Positions 1 through 17,644 of a stretch of 54,369 nucleotides of DNA are shown piece by piece. Numbering within the stretch: position 1 is the first letter of the stretch; each line of letters starts with the position of its first letter. The position numbers were made by a program, and so were the translations under genes. Below the pieces are notes generated by a model. It saw nothing but the letters and a program-made list of their open reading frames with translations. It made no database searches and had not been told where the DNA came from. The stretch is taken from the NCBI GenBank assembly GCA_017405305.1, contig JAFRAT010000016.1:1-54369 (forward strand). Direction: 5' to 3'. The stretch comes from Aeriscardovia sp. Its GTDB lineage: Bacteria; Actinomycetota; Actinomycetes; Actinomycetales; Bifidobacteriaceae.

Positions 1-747
1 GAACCCGTAGGGGTCGCGGCTCGTCTGCAGGTACACCGGCCGGCCGCCGGACTTGACCAGGGCCTGGTTGTACACGGACTTGTGGTTGTTGCGGTCGAAA
101 AGCACGAGGTCGCCCGGGGCGACGGCCGCGTTGATGACGATATTGTTCGACGTCGTCGTGCCGTTCGTCACGAAGTACGTCTTGTCCGCGTTGTACACCT
201 TCGCCGCGTGCTGGAGGGCCTCCAGAGCCGGGCCTCCCTCCGTGAGGATGTCGCCCATGTCCACGTCCGAACTCGAGTAGTCCGAGCGGAACGCGTCCTC
301 GCCGTAGAAATCGTAGAACACGCGTCCCGCCGGGGACTTGCGGAAGTACTGGCCGCCGTGGTGGCCAGGAGTGTCGAACTGGAGGTTGCCGTGGTCCGTG
401 TAGCGCAGCAGCTGCTTGAAGAACGGAGGGATCGCGGCGTCCTCGTACGCGGCCGCGGCCGTGTCCAGCTCGCGCGAGCACAGGCGCTCGTTGTACCGGT
501 CGGTCAAATCCACGATGTGGTACAGGTCCTCCATGCCGGCCACCTCCACGGAATCGGGATCGTCGGTCATGACGAACACCGGAATGCCGAACTTCGTGGC
601 GTTGCACCGGTCGATGATGTCGCGTTCGTCGGCCATGACCACCACGGAGGACACGTCGACGAAGTCCGTCGAGCGCGCGTCCACGATCTCGCGATCCGTC
701 GGGAACATGTGTTCCCTCGCCCGTTCGCTGACAGCAACCTTGAACAT
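1..747 (-). CDS. Orn/Lys/Arg decarboxylase, N-terminal part (cut by window edge)
   Basis: This is the first 249 codons of a PLP-dependent basic amino acid decarboxylase, most likely ornithine decarboxylase, which makes putrescine and CO2 and consumes a proton. The start ATG at 745-747 is preceded by a strong GGAGGTGA ribosome site. Residues 1 to about 110 form the regulatory wing domain of the family (start MFKVAVSERARE). The PLP fold then begins with FDTPGHHGGQYF, a conserved family motif, then TNGTTTSNN (cofactor phosphate region) and DRNNHKS, whose His stacks on the PLP ring in known members. The PLP lysine and C-terminal domain lie outside the window. Lysine or arginine specificity cannot be excluded because the specificity residues are mostly in the missing part. 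It is preceded by a structured leader of nearly 200 nt. Confidence 0.9.
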   Translation of the reverse strand, partial: MFKVAVSERAREHMFPTDREIVDARSTDFVDVSSVVVMADERDIIDRCNATKFGIPVFVMTDDPDSVEVAGMEDLYHIVDLTDRYNERLCSRELDTAAAAYEDAAIPPFFKQLLRYTDHGNLQFDTPGHHGGQYFRKSPAGRVFYDFYGEDAFRSDYSSSDVDMGDILTEGGPALEALQHAAKVYNADKTYFVTNGTTTSNNIVINAAVAPGDLVLFDRNNHKSVYNQALVKSGGRPVYLQTSRDPYGF

Positions 748-789
748 CGTTGTCACCTCCAGTCGCCCTGCGGGGCGACCGCTCCTCCT

Positions 790-833
790 GCCGCGGCGGG
801 ACCCGAGAGCCCGCCGCGGCCAACCCCTTTTTT
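790..833 (+). terminator. Perfect hairpin plus T-run in the decarboxylase leader, oriented antisense to the gene
   Basis: An 11-bp perfect inverted repeat (790-800 with 810-820, 9-nt loop) is followed 7 nt later by six T residues (828-833) on the plus strand. This looks like an intrinsic terminator for plus-strand transcription, yet no plus-strand gene precedes it. On the minus strand it would form a strong hairpin in the decarboxylase 5' leader. A second hairpin (CCCGCCG with CGGCGGG) lies just upstream of it on the minus strand. Confidence 0.5.
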
Positions 834-940
834 CGCCGCAGGACCCCGCCGCGCGGCCCCTCGGCGGGCGGAATCGTGTCCGGTCACCAACAGGGAGCCA
901 ACCGAGGCGTGCCTGCCTATCCTGCTAGCATCAGTATTCA

Positions 941-969
941 TTTTTATCCATGGCCGGCTTCTTTGACAA
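941..969 (-). promoter_or_regulatory. Candidate sigma-A promoter of the decarboxylase
   Basis: On the minus strand TTGTCA (964-969) and TAAAAA (941-946) are separated by 17 nt, and point to the decarboxylase start about 190 nt downstream. The rest of the 748-1144 intergenic region holds the leader hairpins and the tuf terminator; I see no gene in it. Confidence 0.35.
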
Positions 970-1077
970 CCATGGATGCTTCCGCATCGCGGTTTTTGTC
1001 CTGATGCTCGTTTTGTCTTCTACATGGCAACGTTTCTATTCCTATGGTGGCAACGAGAAATAGCCGAGACATGCAGG

Positions 1078-1118
1078 AAAAACAGAGAGGCCCGGGCATG
1101 AAAGCCCGGGCCTCTCTG
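1078..1118 (-). terminator. Intrinsic terminator of tuf / str operon
   Basis: A perfect 15-bp stem (1083-1097 with 1104-1118, 6-nt loop) is followed on the minus strand by five T residues (1078-1082). It starts 27 nt after the tuf stop codon and closes the rpsL-rpsG-fusA-tuf operon. Confidence 0.95.
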
Positions 1119-1144
1119 AGATCGTCCGTATCAGCGAACGCGCC

Positions 1145-2344
1145 TCACTTGAGGATCTCGGTCACACGACCGGAACCGACGGTGCGGCCGCCCTCGCGGA
1201 TAGCGAAGGTCTGGCCCTTCTCCAGGGCGACGGCCTGGAGAAGCTTGACGGTGAAGTTGGCGTGATCGCCAGGCTGAACCATCTCGACGCCTTCCGGCAG
1301 CTCGATGGTGCCGGTGACGTCGGTCGTGCGGATGTAGAACTGCGGACGGTAGTTCGTGAAGAACGGGGTGTGGCGGCCGCCCTCGTCCTTGGTCAGGACG
1401 TAGACCTCGGCTTTGAACTCCGTGTGCGGGGTCACGCTGCCCGGCTGAGCCAGGACCTGGCCTCGCTCGACCTGGTCGCGGTTGATGCCGCGGAGCAGAA
1501 GGCCGGTGTTGTCGCCGGCCTCGGCCTCGTCCATCTGCTTATGGAAGGTCTCGATGGAAGTGACGGTGGTTTTCTGGGTGTCGCGCAGACCGACGATCTC
1601 GACCTCGGTGCCCGGGGTGATCTTGCCGCGCTCGATGCGGCCGGTGACGACGGTGCCGCGGCCGGAGATGGTGAAGACGTCCTCGATCGGCATCAGGAAC
1701 GGCTTGTCGAGGTCGTGGACCGGGGTCGGGATGTACTCGTCGACGGCGTCCATAAGATCCTTGATGGCCTGGACCCACTTCTCGTGATCCGGAGCGTCAT
1801 CGTGCAAAGCGCCGTACGCGGAGGTGTGGATGATCGGGCAATCGCGATCGAAGCCGTTCTCCTCGAGCAGGTCGCGGGTCTCCTCCTCGACGAGTTCGAT
1901 CATCTCCGGGTCGTCGACCATATCGCACTTGTTGAGGGCGACGAGGATCTTCGGCACGCCGACCTGCTTGGCGAGCAGGACGTGCTCGCGGGTCTGCGCC
2001 ATAGGACCATCGTTGGCCGCGACGACGAGAATGGCACCATCCATCTGGGCGGCGCCGGGGATCATGTGCTTGACGTAATCAGCGTGGCCCGGGGCGTCGA
2101 TGTGCGCGTAGTGGCGCTTGGCGGTCTCGTATTCGATGTGCGCGATGTTGATGGTGATGCCGCGCTGCTTCTCTTCCGGAGCCGCGTCGATCTGATCGAA
2201 GTCGTACTCCGGGTTGAGATCCGGGTATTCCTCGTGCAGGACCTTGGAAATCGCTGCGGTGAGGGTGGTCTTGCCGTGATCGATATGACCGATGGTGCCG
2301 ACGTTCACGTGCGGCTTGTTGCGCTCATACTTGGCCTGTGCCAT
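1145..2344 (-). CDS. tuf: Elongation factor Tu
   Basis: EF-Tu (399 aa) delivers aminoacyl-tRNA to the ribosomal A site as a GTP complex. The P-loop GHIDHGKT is at residues 19-26, DAPGH forms G3 and NKCD forms G4, followed by the two beta-barrel domains; the length is normal for actinobacteria. The ATG is preceded by AGGAGG with good spacing. It is the last gene of the str operon, about 170 nt after fusA, and is followed by a strong intrinsic terminator. A stable stem-loop in the fusA-tuf spacer may allow separate transcript ends or processing, which would suit the high demand for EF-Tu. Confidence 0.99.
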   Translation of the reverse strand: MAQAKYERNKPHVNVGTIGHIDHGKTTLTAAISKVLHEEYPDLNPEYDFDQIDAAPEEKQRGITINIAHIEYETAKRHYAHIDAPGHADYVKHMIPGAAQMDGAILVVAANDGPMAQTREHVLLAKQVGVPKILVALNKCDMVDDPEMIELVEEETRDLLEENGFDRDCPIIHTSAYGALHDDAPDHEKWVQAIKDLMDAVDEYIPTPVHDLDKPFLMPIEDVFTISGRGTVVTGRIERGKITPGTEVEIVGLRDTQKTTVTSIETFHKQMDEAEAGDNTGLLLRGINRDQVERGQVLAQPGSVTPHTEFKAEVYVLTKDEGGRHTPFFTNYRPQFYIRTTDVTGTIELPEGVEMVQPGDHANFTVKLLQAVALEKGQTFAIREGGRTVGSGRVTEILK

Positions 2345-2437
2345 GTGCAGTCCTCCTGGACGATTCGTAGTTGCTTCCCCGATGGAAGCCCCAACTACAC
2401 TCTATTACTTCTTGTTGTGTTTTTCGTGTACCGGCGT

Positions 2438-2470
2438 GCGGCCACCGGTAGCAATCCTACCGGTGGCCGC
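2438..2470 (-). other. 14-bp perfect stem-loop in the fusA-tuf spacer
   Basis: 2438-2451 pairs perfectly with 2457-2470 around a 5-nt loop. There is no T-run directly after it on the minus strand, so a processing or stabilising hairpin, or a partial terminator, is more likely than a full intrinsic terminator. Confidence 0.5.
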
Positions 2471-2517
2471 AGACCTGCACGCGATGGAGCGGCAGGGATT
2501 CTGCCGCCCGCGAGACG

Positions 2518-4665
2518 TCACTCGCCGCGCTGCTCCCTGACGATCTCGTCGGACACGGACTTCGGGACCTCCGCGTAGGAATCCATCTGCATGCTGTAGA
2601 CGGCGCGGCCCTGGGTCTTGGAACGCAGATCGCCGATATAGCCGAACATTTCAGCCAGCGGGACCTTCGCTTCGATGACCTTGACGCCGGTGGCGTCGGT
2701 CATGGACTCGATGCTGCCGCGTCGGGAGTTCAGATCGCCAATGACATCGCCCATGTACTCCTCCGGGGTACGGACCTGGACGGCCATGATCGGCTCGAGG
2801 ATGACCGGACTCGCCTTGGCCGCGGCCTCCTTGAAGGCCATGGAGCCGGCGACCTTGAAAGCCATCTCGGAGGAATCGACCGGATGCATTTGGCCATCGA
2901 TGAGCTGGGCTTTGACGCCCACCATCGGAAAGCCGGCGAGAATGCCGGAAGCCATGGCTTCCCTGACGCCGGCCTCAACGGACGGGATGAACTCGCCGGA
3001 GATGGCGCCGCCGGTGATCTTGTCTTCGAAGACGAGATCCTGGCCGGCTTCCTCCGGGTTGGACTTGTCGGTCGGCATGAAGTTCATCTCCACCTTCGCG
3101 AACTGGCCGGAACCACCGGTCTGCTTCTTGTGGGTGTAGGTGTACTCCATCACGGGCTTGCGGATGGTCTCGCGGTAGGCGACCTGCGGCTTGCCGACGT
3201 TGCACTCGACGTGGAACTCGCGGCGCATACGGTCGACGATGATGTCGAGCTGGAGCTCGCCCATACCGGAGATGAGGGTCTGGCCGGACTCCTGATCAGT
3301 CTTGACCTGGAAGGTCGGGTCCTCGTCGGCCAGACGGGACAGGGCGATGCCCATCTTCTCCTGGTCGGCCTTGGACTTCGGCTCCACGGCGATCTGGATC
3401 ACAGGATCCGGGAAGGTCATGGAATCGAGGCAGATCGGATCGGCCACGTCGCAAAGGGTGTCGCCGGTGCTGACGTTCTTGAGGCCCACGAAAGCGTAGA
3501 TGTTGCCCGCGGAGGCCTCGTCGACCGGGATTTCCTTGGACGAGTGCATCTGGAAGAGCTTGCCGACGCGCTCGCGCTTGTCCTTGTTCGCGTTGAGGAT
3601 CGTGTCGCCCTGCTTGATGGAACCGGAGTACACGCGCACGTAGATGAGCTTGCCGTAGAACGGGTGGACGGCGATCTTGAACGCCAGAGCGCAGAATGGA
3701 TCGTCCCTGACCGGCTTGCGGTCTATCTCGACGGATTCGTCGCCCGGCTTGTAGCCGCGGATGGCCGGAACGTCCTCCGGGCTCGGCAGGTAGTCGACGA
3801 CCGCGTCGATCATCGGCTGCACGCCCTTGTCTTTGAAAGCGGAACCGCAGAATACCGGGTACGCCTGGGAGGTGATCGTCAGCTGGCGGACGCCCTGGCG
3901 GATCTCGGCTTCGGAGAGGTCGCCCTCCTCGAAGTACTTGTTCATGAGCTCCTCGGACGTCTCGGCGACGGTTTCGAGGAGCTCGGTGCGGTACTTGTCC
4001 GCGGTTTCCTTGAGGTCCTCCGGGATGTCGGTGACGTCGTAGTGCGCGCCCTGGTCGGACTTCTTGACGTCGCCCTGCCAGACGTAGGCCTTCATGGTCA
4101 CCAGATCGACGACGCCGGTGAAGTCGTTCTCGGCGCCGATCGGTATCTGCATGACGATCGGCTTGGCGCCGAGCTTGTCCTTGATGGTGTCGACGGAGTA
4201 GAAGAAGTTCGCGCCGAGCTTGTCCATTTTGTTGATGAAGCAGATGCGCGGCACGTCGTACTTGTCGGCCTGGCGCCACACGGTCTCGGACTGCGGTTCC
4301 ACGCCTTCCTTCGCGTCGAAGACGGCGACGGCGCCATCGAGCACGCGCAGGGAGCGCTCCACCTCGGCGGTGAAGTCGACGTGGCCCGGGGTGTCGATGA
4401 TGTTGATTTGGTACCGGTCCTCCGGATCGTGGGACTGGCGGTTCCAGAAGCAGGTGATGGCGGCGGAGGTGATGGTGATGCCGCGTTCCTTCTCCTGGTC
4501 CATCCAATCCATGGTGGAATCGCCATCATGGGTCTCGCCGATCTTGTAGTTGACGCCGGTGTAGAAGAGAATGCGCTCGGTCGTCGTGGTCTTGCCGGCA
4601 TCGATGTGAGCCATGATGCCGATGTTGCGGATCTTGGTCAGATCCGAAAGCGTATCAACTGCCAT
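2518..4665 (-). CDS. fusA: Elongation factor G
   Basis: EF-G (715 aa) is the GTPase driving ribosomal translocation and, with RRF, ribosome recycling. G1 AHIDAGKT is at residues 19-26; DTPGHVDF (G3) and NKMDK (G4) follow, and the length covers all five domains including the C-terminal domain IV-V block. It sits 24 nt after rpsG in the canonical str operon order. No sequence oddities were noticed; the region of fusidic-acid contact looks ordinary at this level of reading. Confidence 0.99.
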   Translation of the reverse strand: MAVDTLSDLTKIRNIGIMAHIDAGKTTTTERILFYTGVNYKIGETHDGDSTMDWMDQEKERGITITSAAITCFWNRQSHDPEDRYQINIIDTPGHVDFTAEVERSLRVLDGAVAVFDAKEGVEPQSETVWRQADKYDVPRICFINKMDKLGANFFYSVDTIKDKLGAKPIVMQIPIGAENDFTGVVDLVTMKAYVWQGDVKKSDQGAHYDVTDIPEDLKETADKYRTELLETVAETSEELMNKYFEEGDLSEAEIRQGVRQLTITSQAYPVFCGSAFKDKGVQPMIDAVVDYLPSPEDVPAIRGYKPGDESVEIDRKPVRDDPFCALAFKIAVHPFYGKLIYVRVYSGSIKQGDTILNANKDKRERVGKLFQMHSSKEIPVDEASAGNIYAFVGLKNVSTGDTLCDVADPICLDSMTFPDPVIQIAVEPKSKADQEKMGIALSRLADEDPTFQVKTDQESGQTLISGMGELQLDIIVDRMRREFHVECNVGKPQVAYRETIRKPVMEYTYTHKKQTGGSGQFAKVEMNFMPTDKSNPEEAGQDLVFEDKITGGAISGEFIPSVEAGVREAMASGILAGFPMVGVKAQLIDGQMHPVDSSEMAFKVAGSMAFKEAAAKASPVILEPIMAVQVRTPEEYMGDVIGDLNSRRGSIESMTDATGVKVIEAKVPLAEMFGYIGDLRSKTQGRAVYSMQMDSYAEVPKSVSDEIVREQRGE

Positions 4666-4689
4666 TTCTAGCCCTTAGTCCTTGGAAGA

Positions 4690-5159
<470 letters not shown>

Positions 5160-5160
<1 letters not shown>

Positions 5161-5531
5161 TACTTAGCCTTCTTTGCTCCGTAGAGGGAACGACCCTGCT
5201 TGCGATCCTTGACGCCCTGGGTGTCGAGCGCGCCGCGCACGATGTGGTAGCGCACGCCCGGGAGATCCTTGACGCGGCCGCCGCGGACGAGCACGATGGA
5301 GTGCTCCTGCAGGTTGTGGCCCTCGCCCGGGATGTAGGCGGTCACTTCGACGCCGGAGCTGAGTCTGACGCGGGCGACCTTACGAAGCGCGGAGTTCGGC
5401 TTCTTCGGGGTGGTGGTGTACACGCGGGTGCACACGCCGCGGCGCAGAGGGCTTCCCTTGAGCGCCAAGGTCTTCGACTTCTTGGTCTTCGGCTTGCGTC
5501 CGAAACGGACAAGCTGCTGAATAGTTGGCAA
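5160..5531 (-). CDS. rpsL: 30S ribosomal protein S12 (TTG start)
   Basis: S12 (123 aa) sits at the decoding centre. The reading frame [14 protein letters not shown] begins at a TTG codon (5529-5531); no ATG is available nearby, and GGAG lies 6 nt upstream, so TTG is the start. Lysines in the [11 protein letters not shown] loop are intact, as are those around residue 88, so the usual streptomycin-resistance substitutions are absent from that loop. It is the first gene of the str operon. Confidence 0.98.
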
Positions 5532-5875
5532 TTTGACTCCGATTCATTCTGTTTATCGATGTCCCGAACCGCCACGCTGCAGCAGGCCCCCTCTGAAAAC
5601 ATCGGAGTCCAGCCAACAGTCCACCGGCTCGATGGTTCGGCCGCCATCGCTGGCTTCCGAAATGGCTGCGGATTGCGCGCGCGGGCAACTCCGGCGCATC
5701 GCGCAGACATACTTTTCGAAGCGTACCACTTTCCCCCGACCCGCGCGCCGGACTGGGCTTTCCGTCGGCCCATCCATGCCCTTTCAATGGAGAAGAGGGC
5801 CGGACCGGTGCGGACTTCATGCCATCAGCGTAGAGTCGGGCGGGTAATGGCTTCGAGGAAAGACGGTGGTACGCA
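5532..5875. other. Divergent intergenic region between rpsL and the PP2C gene
   Basis: About 340 nt separate the divergent rpsL and PP2C starts. It must contain the str operon promoter, but I could not pick a convincing -35/-10 pair on either strand. The small open frames here have no ribosome site or recognisable protein character. Nothing else was seen. Confidence 0.4.
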
Positions 5876-6793
5876 ATGCCGCACGTAGCGATCAACAGCT
5901 CCGCGCTCTCCGATATCGGTCTCAAGCGACACGACAACCAGGACTCCTATCTCAACGATTCGGGGCTTTATCTCGTCGCCGACGGCATGGGCGGGGGCGT
6001 CAGCGGCCGGGCGGCCAGCGCCACAGCGCTCTCCTGCCTCGGCAGGCTCGCCAACACGCCGATCCGCAGCCGCTCCATGATCGAGAGCTGCATCCAGGAA
6101 GCGCAGCAGCAGGTGCTGGGCATCGGCGAGACCAAGAACTCCGTCGCCGGCACCACGCTGACTGGCCTCATCCTCAAGGACACCAAGATCGACGACGCGC
6201 TGGGCGATTCCTGGTACGTCGTCAACATCGGCGACTCGCGCACCTACCACGCCAACGGATCCCCGGACGGAGGCTGGGACGTCGCCAGCTTCTCGCAGCT
6301 GACGCGCGATCATTCGCAGCGCCAGCGGGTCATCGACTCCGGCCGGATGCTCCCCGAAGCGGCGGAGCGCCTCGTGCCGCGCAACATCATCACCCGCGCC
6401 ATCGGCTCCCCTGACGGCGTGCGGCCTGATTTCTTCAAGGCCGATCTGACGGGCCGCTTCGTCATCTGCTCCGACGGCGTCTACAGCATGCTGACGCAGG
6501 AACAGATGGCCGCGCTCTCCACCCTGGATCTGCCGGCCGACGACGTGGCACACCGGCTCATCGAAGCCGCGCTGGACGCTGGCGGCGACGATAACGCGAC
6601 GGTGGTCGTCGTGGATGTGACGGAAGCCGGCGGAGACACGGAGCCAGGGTTCCACTCCACGGGCGCGGCGCCGGGCGGCGCGGACCAGGAATGGGAAGCG
6701 GCGCGTCTGTCGGAGACGGAGGACATCGACTCCATGGACGACTCCACGCTGGAAAACCTGCGCATGCAGATCGCCGCGCGGGGCCAGGACTGA
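5876..6793 (+). CDS. PP2C-family Ser/Thr protein phosphatase
   Basis: A 305-aa metal-dependent (PPM/PP2C) phosphatase, cytosolic as far as can be seen: no signal peptide and no membrane segment. Diagnostic motifs in order are RHDNQDS (residues 18-24), VADGMGGG, IGDSRTYH, TRDHS, CSDGVYSML and GGDDNATVVVVD, which supply the metal-binding aspartates. The last 50 or so residues are acidic and look like a flexible tail. It would reverse Ser/Thr phosphorylation by Hanks-type kinases; no kinase is in the window. It is divergent from the str operon and 68 nt ahead of a variant-leucine-repeat protein, with an FHA gene converging on them, suggesting one signalling locus. Confidence 0.92.
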   Translation: MPHVAINSSALSDIGLKRHDNQDSYLNDSGLYLVADGMGGGVSGRAASATALSCLGRLANTPIRSRSMIESCIQEAQQQVLGIGETKNSVAGTTLTGLILKDTKIDDALGDSWYVVNIGDSRTYHANGSPDGGWDVASFSQLTRDHSQRQRVIDSGRMLPEAAERLVPRNIITRAIGSPDGVRPDFFKADLTGRFVICSDGVYSMLTQEQMAALSTLDLPADDVAHRLIEAALDAGGDDNATVVVVDVTEAGGDTEPGFHSTGAAPGGADQEWEAARLSETEDIDSMDDSTLENLRMQIAARGQD

Positions 6794-6861
6794 GGACCCG
6801 GACGCCGTCCTTTCCGCAAACGTCATTGAAACGAGTCATTCTCCAGAGAAAGCGCGAACCA

Positions 6862-7482
6862 ATGGTTGATTATGATTCCGCTGCGCAAGCGGTCCAAGAC
6901 AAGAACGCAGACCCGGCTTTTCTGGCGCTGATCGCCTACGAAAACCCCGAATTCGGCCCGAACGTGGCGGCGAATCCGCGCGCGTACCCTGGACTGCTCG
7001 CCTGGCTGGCCCGTTTCGGCACCGCCGACGCCAAGCGCGTCGTGGCACAGCGCATGGGCAGCCGGCTCCCGAAAGGCGCGGCCGTCCTCGAGCGCGACCC
7101 GAAGGACCCGTCCGCTCCAGCCGGGGAACCCGCCGCCGCGAAGCGGGAGAACGACGAGACCCAGGACGACAAAGCACGAAACGCGCGGGCCGGCGCCGGC
7201 GGCGCCGCCGCTTCCGCGACCAGCAGCGCGGCGAGCGAACCATCCAACGCTTCTCCGACCGCCGCCGAGCTGACGACGCCTATCAACGGGTATACGGCTG
7301 CGCAGGCGCTGGACCCGATGACCGACCCGATGACGCAGCACGACATCGCCCAGAATGCGCCGCAGCTGCGCCCGTATCTGGCCCGGAACCCGAACATCTA
7401 TCCGGAGCTGCTCTCCTGGTTGGCGTCCCTGCCGGACGATGGCATCCGCCGGGCCATCGCGGAGCGGAAAACGCAATCCTGA
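6862..7482 (+). CDS. Protein with two variant-leucine-repeat-like modules (function unknown)
   Basis: A 206-aa protein with no enzyme signature. Residues about 3-68 and 140-206 are two copies of a roughly 60-residue helical module whose core reads like NPxxYPxLLxWLA (NPRAYPGLLAWLA and NPNIYPELLSWLA), joined by a low-complexity Ala/Glu/Asp/Lys linker. The same module ends the FHA protein at 42551-43987. I chose the ATG at 6862, where this module begins, rather than the longer upstream frame that overlaps the phosphatase gene. Position right after PP2C suggests a regulatory or adaptor role. This resembles the leucine-rich-repeat-variant domains of bifidobacterial FHA proteins; the assignment is from memory. 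Confidence 0.75.
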   Translation: MVDYDSAAQAVQDKNADPAFLALIAYENPEFGPNVAANPRAYPGLLAWLARFGTADAKRVVAQRMGSRLPKGAAVLERDPKDPSAPAGEPAAAKRENDETQDDKARNARAGAGGAAASATSSAASEPSNASPTAAELTTPINGYTAAQALDPMTDPMTQHDIAQNAPQLRPYLARNPNIYPELLSWLASLPDDGIRRAIAERKTQS

Positions 7483-7551
7483 CAGCTCCGGTCGACAACG
7501 GATGAGGGCTGGCGGCGATCTTGGCCGACCGGTCCTCTGACCGCGTCGGCC

Positions 7552-8298
7552 TCATCGTTGGGAGATCTCGTAGAACTCGTCGCCGATGCGCAGCAAGGCG
7601 CCAGGCTCCAGCAGCTGAGGGTTGCCGGGAATGACGCGCGTCTCGCATTCGCCGCGGACGATATACGTGCCGTTGAGGGAACCCAGATCCTCGATCCAGG
7701 CCTGCCGCCTGGCCGCGTCCAGACGCACCAAAGCATGCTCGCGCGAGACGGTGCGCGTCGAATCGGACAACCGGACCACTTGGATGCCCGGATAGTTCTG
7801 CGCGTCCGGTTTGCGGCCCAGCACGCAGTCCCTGGAAATGGGAATGGATTGGCCGTTGGAAGAATTGCGCAGGACCAGGATCGCCGGCTGAACGGGCTTG
7901 GCGGTCTCCCCGCCCGCCGTCGAGACATGGCCGGCTCCGCCGTCCTCGGACAGCGTTGGACGCGCATCGGCGGAACCGGCCGCACCGCCGTTTGCCGTGG
8001 CGGCCCTCCCGGCCTGAGTGGCGCCGCGGCCATCGTCCTCGTATGTCGGCCGCGGCGCATCGGCCTGGCTGCCGGCCTCCGGCGAAACGAGGGAACCGGC
8101 CGCTGCGGTTTCTTCGGCTTCCGCGGATCCCTGTTCGGCGAAACCGTCGGACTCGTCGAGCAGGCGGACGGCCGGTTTCGCATAAGGGCGCAGCGGCTCG
8201 CCGTTGTCGTCCAGGCCGTGTTCCTTGCCCCACGCGTAGTCCTCGGCGTACCACCCGAACGCCGGCGGTTCCGGATACGGATAGGTCTCCTCGTCCAT
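7552..8298 (-). CDS. FHA-domain protein
   Basis: A 248-aa protein. Residues 1-135 are an acidic, low-complexity stretch rich in Glu, Ala and Gly with an aromatic N-terminal patch. Residues 138-248 are an FHA phosphothreonine-binding domain with its invariant blocks GRKPD (161-165), SREHA (185-189) and NGTY (209-212), so phosphopeptide binding should be intact. Start ATG 8296-8298 has AGGAG at good distance; an upstream in-frame start lacks one. It converges with the PP2C/variant-repeat pair, so an FHA reader and a phosphatase share the locus. It lies just downstream of the rpoBC terminator. Confidence 0.9.
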   Translation of the reverse strand: MDEETYPYPEPPAFGWYAEDYAWGKEHGLDDNGEPLRPYAKPAVRLLDESDGFAEQGSAEAEETAAAGSLVSPEAGSQADAPRPTYEDDGRGATQAGRAATANGGAAGSADARPTLSEDGGAGHVSTAGGETAKPVQPAILVLRNSSNGQSIPISRDCVLGRKPDAQNYPGIQVVRLSDSTRTVSREHALVRLDAARRQAWIEDLGSLNGTYIVRGECETRVIPGNPQLLEPGALLRIGDEFYEISQR

Positions 8299-8350
8299 CG
8301 CTTCTCCTGTCCTGGGACTGCTTGCCTTCCTCACTCTATCGCCCTGAAAG

Positions 8351-8385
8351 AGGGTCCTGGAACCGGTCTCCCGGTCCAGGACCCT
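8351..8385 (-). terminator. Probable rpoBC terminator
   Basis: A 15-bp stem with one bulged A (8351-8366 with 8371-8385, TCTC loop on the plus strand) lies 57 nt after the rpoC stop. The following minus-strand tract is only CTTTC, so the U-run is weak. Confidence 0.6.
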
Positions 8386-8441
8386 CGATAGCTCGCCGCG
8401 ATAGGCTCACGCCGTCACGCGGATCCCAGCGCGCGGATCAC

Positions 8442-12602
<4,161 letters not shown>

Positions 12603-12662
12603 TGTATCCTGCCTGTCGCTTGTCCTAGTGAATCCTGCTGATATTTCCTGGTGAGAGACGCC

Positions 12663-16217
<3,555 letters not shown>

Positions 16218-16352
16218 GTGATTCGTTCCTTACGTTGAGCGGTTATTCACAAAGGGAAGAGAGCGCCGGAATGACGTGCCGCGAGCACGAGATCATCGCC
16301 TGTGGGCGAAGCGGAATGATCCGCGCGGGCGTTCTCCCGCTGCAGCATGCCC

Positions 16353-16387
16353 ACTATATGACATACGTACAACCAGGTGATATGATA
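16353..16387 (-). promoter_or_regulatory. AT-rich candidate promoter region of rpoBC
   Basis: Between ribF and rpoB the base composition drops sharply and two minus-strand -10-like hexamers occur, TATCAT (16382-16387) and TATAGT (16353-16358). I could not pair either with a good -35, so the exact promoter is unresolved. Confidence 0.3.
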
Positions 16388-16391
16388 CGCC

Positions 16392-16428
16392 AAAAATCCG
16401 ACATTCCCGCAATCTCAGCGGGCGTCGG
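16392..16428 (-). terminator. Terminator of the nusA-ribF operon
   Basis: On the minus strand an outer 5-bp stem (16424-16428 with 16398-16402) and an inner 5-bp stem (16418-16422 with 16406-16410) are followed by five T residues (16392-16396). It overlaps the last codons of ribF. Confidence 0.6.
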
Positions 16429-17611
16429 CGCACCGGGCAAGCCGGCACTGCTCTTGCGTTTCCAGGGCGTCGCGGCGCATCTGCTCGACAAGACTGCCGA
16501 CGCCATCGAACTTGACCTGCCCGCGCAGACGCTGAAGGAATTCGATGCGGATGTGATGGCCGTACAGATCGAGCCAGTCGCCATGGCCGACGACGTTGGC
16601 CTCGAGAAGGCGCTCGCGCGCCACGCCGTCGTCCTCGAAGGTTTCCTTCGTGCCGATGGAAACCGCCGTCGGGTACCGCTTCTCGCCGTACGGTGCCTTC
16701 CCTGGTGTTCGTTCGTCGGACGCGGCTAGCGCGGCCGGAGCGGCGTCGTCGCGCGGACCGCAGTCGACCAGCCATCCGGAGTACACGCCCTCGCAGGGCA
16801 TCAGCCCCTGGATATCGCCGCCGAGGTTGGCGGTCGGGAACCCCAGTGTGCGGCCGCGCTGCTCGCCGTGCACCACTTCCCCTTCGACGCAGTGGAGCCG
16901 TCCCAGGATGCGCGAGGCTTCCGAGACACGGCCGGCGCGCAGCAGCGCGCGCACGGTGGACGAACTCCACATGCGCACGCGGCGCGTCCGGGACGCGTCC
17001 GGGGCCGCCTCTCCGGATGCGCCCATCCCGTCGTCGACGGGCACCGACACGAAGCCGGGGCCGTGATGCGCCACGACGTCGAGATCGAAGGCCCCGGTGC
17101 GCTGGGCCAGCTCCCCGATCGCGTCGATGGTGCCGGCGCGGCCGCGCCCCAGGCGCGCGCCGTCGCCCAGGACCAGCGCGCGCATGCCGATCCGGTCGGC
17201 CAGCCGCAGCAGGAAGAAGTCATACGCCTGCCGGGCGAAGGCCAGGCTATACGTCACGACGATCGCCTCGTCGATGCCGCAGCTCTCGAGCAGCCGCAAC
17301 CGTTGGGAAACGCTGGTCACCGCTGTGGCGCGGGTGACGGCGTCCGCCGCCGCGTCGGGAATCTGCGCACCCTCGTGGCAGGCGGCGTACCGGTGCACGA
17401 TGGCCGGGCGCGGGTCGAACAGGACGACGACTGACCGCGCTCCGCGCTTGCGCGCCTCCTGCAGCACGCGGTCAAGCACGACGCGGTGCCCGCGATGGAC
17501 GCCGTCGAACGTGCCGATCGTCACCACGGCCGCCCGCGGCAAGCCGTCCCGTTCCAGTTCTGGCCATTCGACAGCGCCGTTCTCCTCCGGCTGCACGTAT
17601 GAAACCCTCAT
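16415..17611 (-). CDS. ribF: Bifunctional riboflavin kinase / FAD synthetase
   Basis: RibF (398 aa) phosphorylates riboflavin to FMN and adenylates it to FAD. The N-terminal FAD synthetase (nucleotidyltransferase) domain shows TIGTFDGVHRGH. The C-terminal riboflavin kinase domain shows GRTLGFPTANL. It is longer than the usual 310 or so residues, with hydrophilic inserts (including GASGEAAPDASRT) between and within domains. It ends the nusA-infB-rbfA-truB-ribF operon, 33 nt after truB, and its stop codon lies within the terminator stem. Confidence 0.95.
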   Translation of the reverse strand: MRVSYVQPEENGAVEWPELERDGLPRAAVVTIGTFDGVHRGHRVVLDRVLQEARKRGARSVVVLFDPRPAIVHRYAACHEGAQIPDAAADAVTRATAVTSVSQRLRLLESCGIDEAIVVTYSLAFARQAYDFFLLRLADRIGMRALVLGDGARLGRGRAGTIDAIGELAQRTGAFDLDVVAHHGPGFVSVPVDDGMGASGEAAPDASRTRRVRMWSSSTVRALLRAGRVSEASRILGRLHCVEGEVVHGEQRGRTLGFPTANLGGDIQGLMPCEGVYSGWLVDCGPRDDAAPAALAASDERTPGKAPYGEKRYPTAVSIGTKETFEDDGVARERLLEANVVGHGDWLDLYGHHIRIEFLQRLRGQVKFDGVGSLVEQMRRDALETQEQCRLARCADAR

Positions 17612-17644
17612 TCTCTCTCTCCTCCGGACGCCGTCGGAACGGCG

